In this document: piece after piece, positions 62,401-64,000 of the stretch
Numbering within the stretch: position 1 is the first letter of the stretch
How the letters are laid out: every line of letters begins with the position of its first letter
NCBI RefSeq assembly: GCF_000003815.2
Contig: NC_049994.1
Location: 15,170,659 to 15,234,658 of the forward strand
DNA from: Branchiostoma floridae
Taxonomy: Eukaryota > Chordata > Leptocardii > Amphioxiformes > Branchiostomatidae
Reading direction: 5' to 3'
Length of the DNA stretch: 64,000 bases
Made by a program: the position numbers and the translations under genes
Notes under the pieces: model-generated
Seen by the model: the letters and a program-made list of their open reading frames with translations, nothing else
The model's database searches: none
What the model was told of the DNA's origin: nothing

Positions 62401-64000
62401 CAACCTTCAGTAAGTGCATCATCAGCCATGGTGAGCATGGCGGCAGCAGAGGGGCGTGTGGTGGGGTTGGGGTCCAGACCACAGCGCAGCAAACTCTGGA
62501 AACTCTCGTGGATCAACGAGGGAATCTCTGTCTTGATCTCTTCAGCCTTGCTAACAATCTGTAACATAAGACAAATCAATTCAGAACTGCAAATACTACA
62601 TGTAGGGTGTATCTATTGTTTTTAATAACTATGATGATATTTTTCATTTGTAATGTTTGTGACTTATAAACAATGCATGCAAGGTCATTATATATGACCA
62701 TTAACTTAACCTGAACATGTTTATTCTCTCTGTATAATTACAAAGTACCAAGTTGAACCTGTTGATGAATTCTTTCTGTGCAAAGTACTAGTAACCACAT
62801 TTGGATCTTTCCACACCACCAACATGACCCAAGCAGAAGATGAAGACTATCATGATTAATAAGTTGATAAAGGTTAGACATACAGGTAACAAGATACACC
62901 AAAAAGCAGTCAATAATGCAACCAGTTCTTGAGTAACTGCTTTTGACACAACATGACAATTTGCAGTTCAACTTTCACATCTTTTACAGATCCAGAAGAA
63001 CTAGTCCAACACAGACGAATTTTCAAATTATGATAAATGTGTGTGGGATGATCTTAAAACGTAACACTTACGATGAGCAGGAGCGTGGCTGCGTGGCTGT
63101 AGCGCCGTATCCATGGGTGACACCCGTTCAGCATGTGGAGTCCCACGCAGCAGCCGCTCCACACGTCCACCTTACAGTTGTGAGGCTTACACTCCGCCAC
63201 TTCTGTAGGCATGTGAGTTTGGGTGCCCTGAAAAAAAAACTAAATACTTAAAACCTTCTCCCTGGTGCCTAACCCTGAAATGATCCAAATTTGGTACAAA
63301 AAGGCTACAGTGCACATACTTCCGTGGGGGGAAGGAAAACAAGCTCTAGAAACAGTGTACAATTTTCGTCCTGGTTACAATACTATGAAACAAGCTTCTT
63401 AATCAAAGTATCAGCATTTACAATGTCTACATGTATGTACCAAAAAACAAAACTTAAAATACAAAATCTGTTTCCTAGGTACTGTACTTAATACTCTACA
63501 AAATCACAGAATTGTATGTACTTGTAATCTGTGACAAGATACATATTGTATACGCACAATCAAAGAGCTGGCTTTACTTACAGAGTTTAAAAAAGATATC
63601 TTGTAAACAAGTGAGGCAAAATGTTACAATGACTGAACAAGGGAAAGAATTATCATAGCCATATCAGTGATCAGACATGGCCTATGCAGCACCCACCTCA
63701 GGAAAGGCGTTCCGTTGTGGTTCCACCCAGTCCGCCCCATCAGGAATGGTGTGCGCCATCCCGAAGTCGATCAGTTTGAGGTGTGCCCCATCAGAAGACA
63801 CCATCATGTTGGCAGCTGTAGGGAACATAAGAGTGGTACTTGTAGTAACACACATTTGATGTAAAAAGTTCCATGCTCCTTTGTTAAATGTGTCCTCAAC
63901 TCAGACAATAGCAATATAAATATATCTAATAGTATATAAGATGTGCCCCATCAGAAGACACCATCATGTTGGCAGCTGTAGGGAACATAAGAGTGGTACT
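56090..64000 (-). CDS. MAP3K14: MAP3K14 / NIK-like kinase gene, 3' part (span, runs off the edge)
   Basis: Ten minus-strand exons in consistent phase, from 63697-63815 down to 56090-56415, encode the activation segment, C lobe and long C-terminal tail of a Ser/Thr kinase. The best family match is NF-kappa-B-inducing kinase. WSGCCVGLHMLNGCHPW is nearly the vertebrate NIK sequence, and the tail repeats NIK landmarks in order: LDEQEELM, a Ser-rich SSGVESG stretch, and a C-terminal domain ending ...WKW...ILEYQ. NIK phosphorylates IKK-alpha to drive p100 processing in the non-canonical NF-kappa-B pathway. The ATP-binding lobe and N terminus lie beyond 64000. The 885-bp exon 58966-59850 is unusually long, low-complexity and Gln/Thr/Pro-rich. 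Confidence 0.85.
56783..56906 (-). CDS. MAP3K14: Kinase gene exon: Ser-rich linker
   Basis: A 124-bp exon, phase 0 to 1, acceptor ttctgaag/GATCGA, donor tcttcag/GTAATA. It encodes DRVLEYGTSSGVESGTPSPS and a run of serines. The upstream stretch 57000-57300 (intron) has a weak copy of the WSC-intron repeat. Confidence 0.85.
57342..57457 (-). CDS. MAP3K14: Kinase gene exon: LDEQEELM segment
   Basis: A 116-bp exon, phase 1 to 0, acceptor gtgtttag/AGTTCCTG, donor ccagag/GTATCC. It encodes EFLMARLQEVDDLDEQEELM and SYLGGKDQPE. Corresponds to the acidic helix FLNSLS..LEEQEQIL region of NIK. Confidence 0.88.
57484..57683. mobile_element. MITE with CGCGG/CCGCG repeats in a kinase intron
   Basis: Begins CTGTAAATGCATTTAA and ends with an inverted TGCATTTACGG, flanked by TA on both sides (57482-57483, 57684-57685). 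Same family as 38783-38981. TA duplications suggest Tc1/mariner-type mobilisation. Confidence 0.8.
58112..58627 (-). CDS. MAP3K14: Kinase gene exon: Pro/Ser-rich tail segment
   Basis: A 516-bp exon, phase 1-1, acceptor cgttacag/CAGATGGC, donor ttaaatg/GTGAGT. It encodes MAVTATIEAVALQPAAGLQS, then NRSRVRLACAFSHPLHTPDE and several SP/TP sites (TPPESP, SSPSTEGS, GSPKKGS). It is poorly conserved and probably disordered. Confidence 0.85.
58966..59850 (-). CDS. MAP3K14: Kinase gene exon: long low-complexity insert
   Basis: An 885-bp exon, phase 1-1, acceptor cttttcag/TTGATGAC, donor ctcacag/GTAAGT. It is rich in Gln, Glu, Thr and Pro. It has two similar repeats: PGQESQLESQLQPQ-ALSEIVTCP and PGQERELQQQ-RALTEMVTSP. 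No domain recognised. It is much longer than the equivalent vertebrate linker, so it may be lineage-specific. Confidence 0.85.
59851..61030 (-). other. Kinase intron, no exon seen
   Basis: A 1.2-kb intron without repeats recognised or splice-bounded open frames. Confidence 0.55.
61031..61189 (-). CDS. MAP3K14: Kinase gene exon: linker
   Basis: A 159-bp exon, phase 1-1, acceptor ccaaacag/GACCCTCC, donor tatggaa/GTGAGT. It encodes PSQPEDLQERWDSATDVIVT and a Gly-rich GGGNSHGEG stretch. No ORF caller would pick it because it has no internal start; phase and flanking exons support it. Confidence 0.82.
61717..61884 (-). CDS. MAP3K14: Kinase gene exon: Pro-rich linker
   Basis: A 168-bp exon, phase 1-1, acceptor ctatcacag/TGTACAGT, donor caacagg/GTGAGA. 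It encodes GSGPPSPTETSPQDLTPPYS and TSELRRIMDDLDQDQQ. Confidence 0.85.
62405..62558 (-). CDS. MAP3K14: Kinase gene exon: end of kinase C lobe
   Basis: A 154-bp exon, phase 0 to 1, acceptor tgttacag/ATTGTTAG, donor actgaag/GTTGGT. It encodes KTEIPSLIHESFQSLLRCGL and NPTTRPSAAAML, the subdomain XI region with the invariant Arg. Confidence 0.9.
63072..63227 (-). CDS. MAP3K14: Kinase gene exon: activation segment to subdomain IX
   Basis: A 156-bp exon, phase 0-0, acceptor ttttttcag/GGCACC, donor ctcatc/GTAAGT. It encodes GTQTHMPTEVAE (the APE position is PTE), KVDVWSGCCVGLHMLNGCHP. The WSxCCxxLHMLNGCHPW string is the strongest evidence for NIK. Confidence 0.92.
63697..63815 (-). CDS. MAP3K14: Kinase gene exon: catalytic loop end and DFG
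   Basis: A 119-bp exon, phase 1 to 0, acceptor cctacag/CTGCCAAC, donor cctgag/GTGGGT. It encodes ANMMVSSDGAHLKLIDFGMA, so the catalytic Asn and the DFG Asp are intact. Confidence 0.9.
63782..63840. repeat. 59-bp direct repeat, copy 1 (kinase exon 5' part and acceptor)
   Basis: Identical to 63942-64000, offset 160 bp. This copy covers the first 34 bp of the DFG exon, its acceptor and 25 bp of intron. Confidence 0.95.
63942..64000. repeat. 59-bp direct repeat, copy 2 (at the window edge)
   Basis: Exact copy of 63782-63840 including the acceptor, and may continue past 64000. It is either a partial exon duplication or a local assembly artefact. Confidence 0.95.

Overview
The window is eukaryotic: genes are split into short exons with GT/AG introns, and the DNA is full of SINEs, LINE fragments and foldback DNA elements. 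An amphioxus-like invertebrate chordate (Branchiostoma) is the best guess. This rests on the mix of secreted lectin modules (rhamnose-binding SUEL, F-type fucolectin, a WSC-like Cys-rich module, LamG, C-type lectin) beside a MAP3K14/NIK-type kinase. The species is an inference. Three N gaps occur: 1255-1614, 14121-14220 and 42270-42511.

Regions from left to right. (1) 2.3-13.2 kb, minus strand: lectin gene 1, with a signal-peptide exon, short helical exon, SUEL, three-exon F-type lectin and four WSC-like exons; the frame is continuous for about 732 codons. (2) 17.1-26.8 kb, minus: paralogue gene 2 (SUEL, F-type, two WSC-like; about 529 aa). (3) 28.3-30.1 kb, plus: gene 4, a broken LamG gene with the same helical exon, no recognisable first exon, and a LINE inserted exactly at its last exon/intron boundary. 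(4) 30.0-36.2 kb: a LINE with an intact 656-codon RT ORF, a second CR1-like fragment and repeats. (5) 36.2-43.9 kb, minus: gene 3 (hevein-like exon, SUEL, F-type, two WSC-like; about 660 aa). (6) 45.5-51.7 kb, plus: gene 5 (signal peptide, helix, LamG, two WSC-like; about 511 aa). (7) 52.8-54.5 kb, plus: a C-type lectin gene or 3' part, with a polyA signal. (8) 54.7-64 kb, minus: the 3' ten coding exons of a MAP3K14 (NIK)-like kinase, tail-to-tail with the lectins and running off the right edge.

The lectin genes form a repeated unit: a minus-strand SUEL/F-type/WSC gene head-to-head with a plus-strand LamG/WSC gene. Both members begin with the same signal-peptide plus short-helix cassette. Genes 2/4 and genes 3/5 are two copies of this pair. 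Gene 1 is an older single copy, and a stray block at the left edge hints at another. Nearly all module exons are symmetric phase 1-1, so whole domains can be added or lost without a frame shift; gene 3 gained a hevein-like exon this way. A likely role is secreted, possibly hetero-oligomeric, sugar-recognition proteins in mucosal or innate defence. Their adjacency to a NIK-like kinase may be coincidental. No bacterial genes, CRISPR arrays, rRNA or convincing functional tRNA genes were seen.
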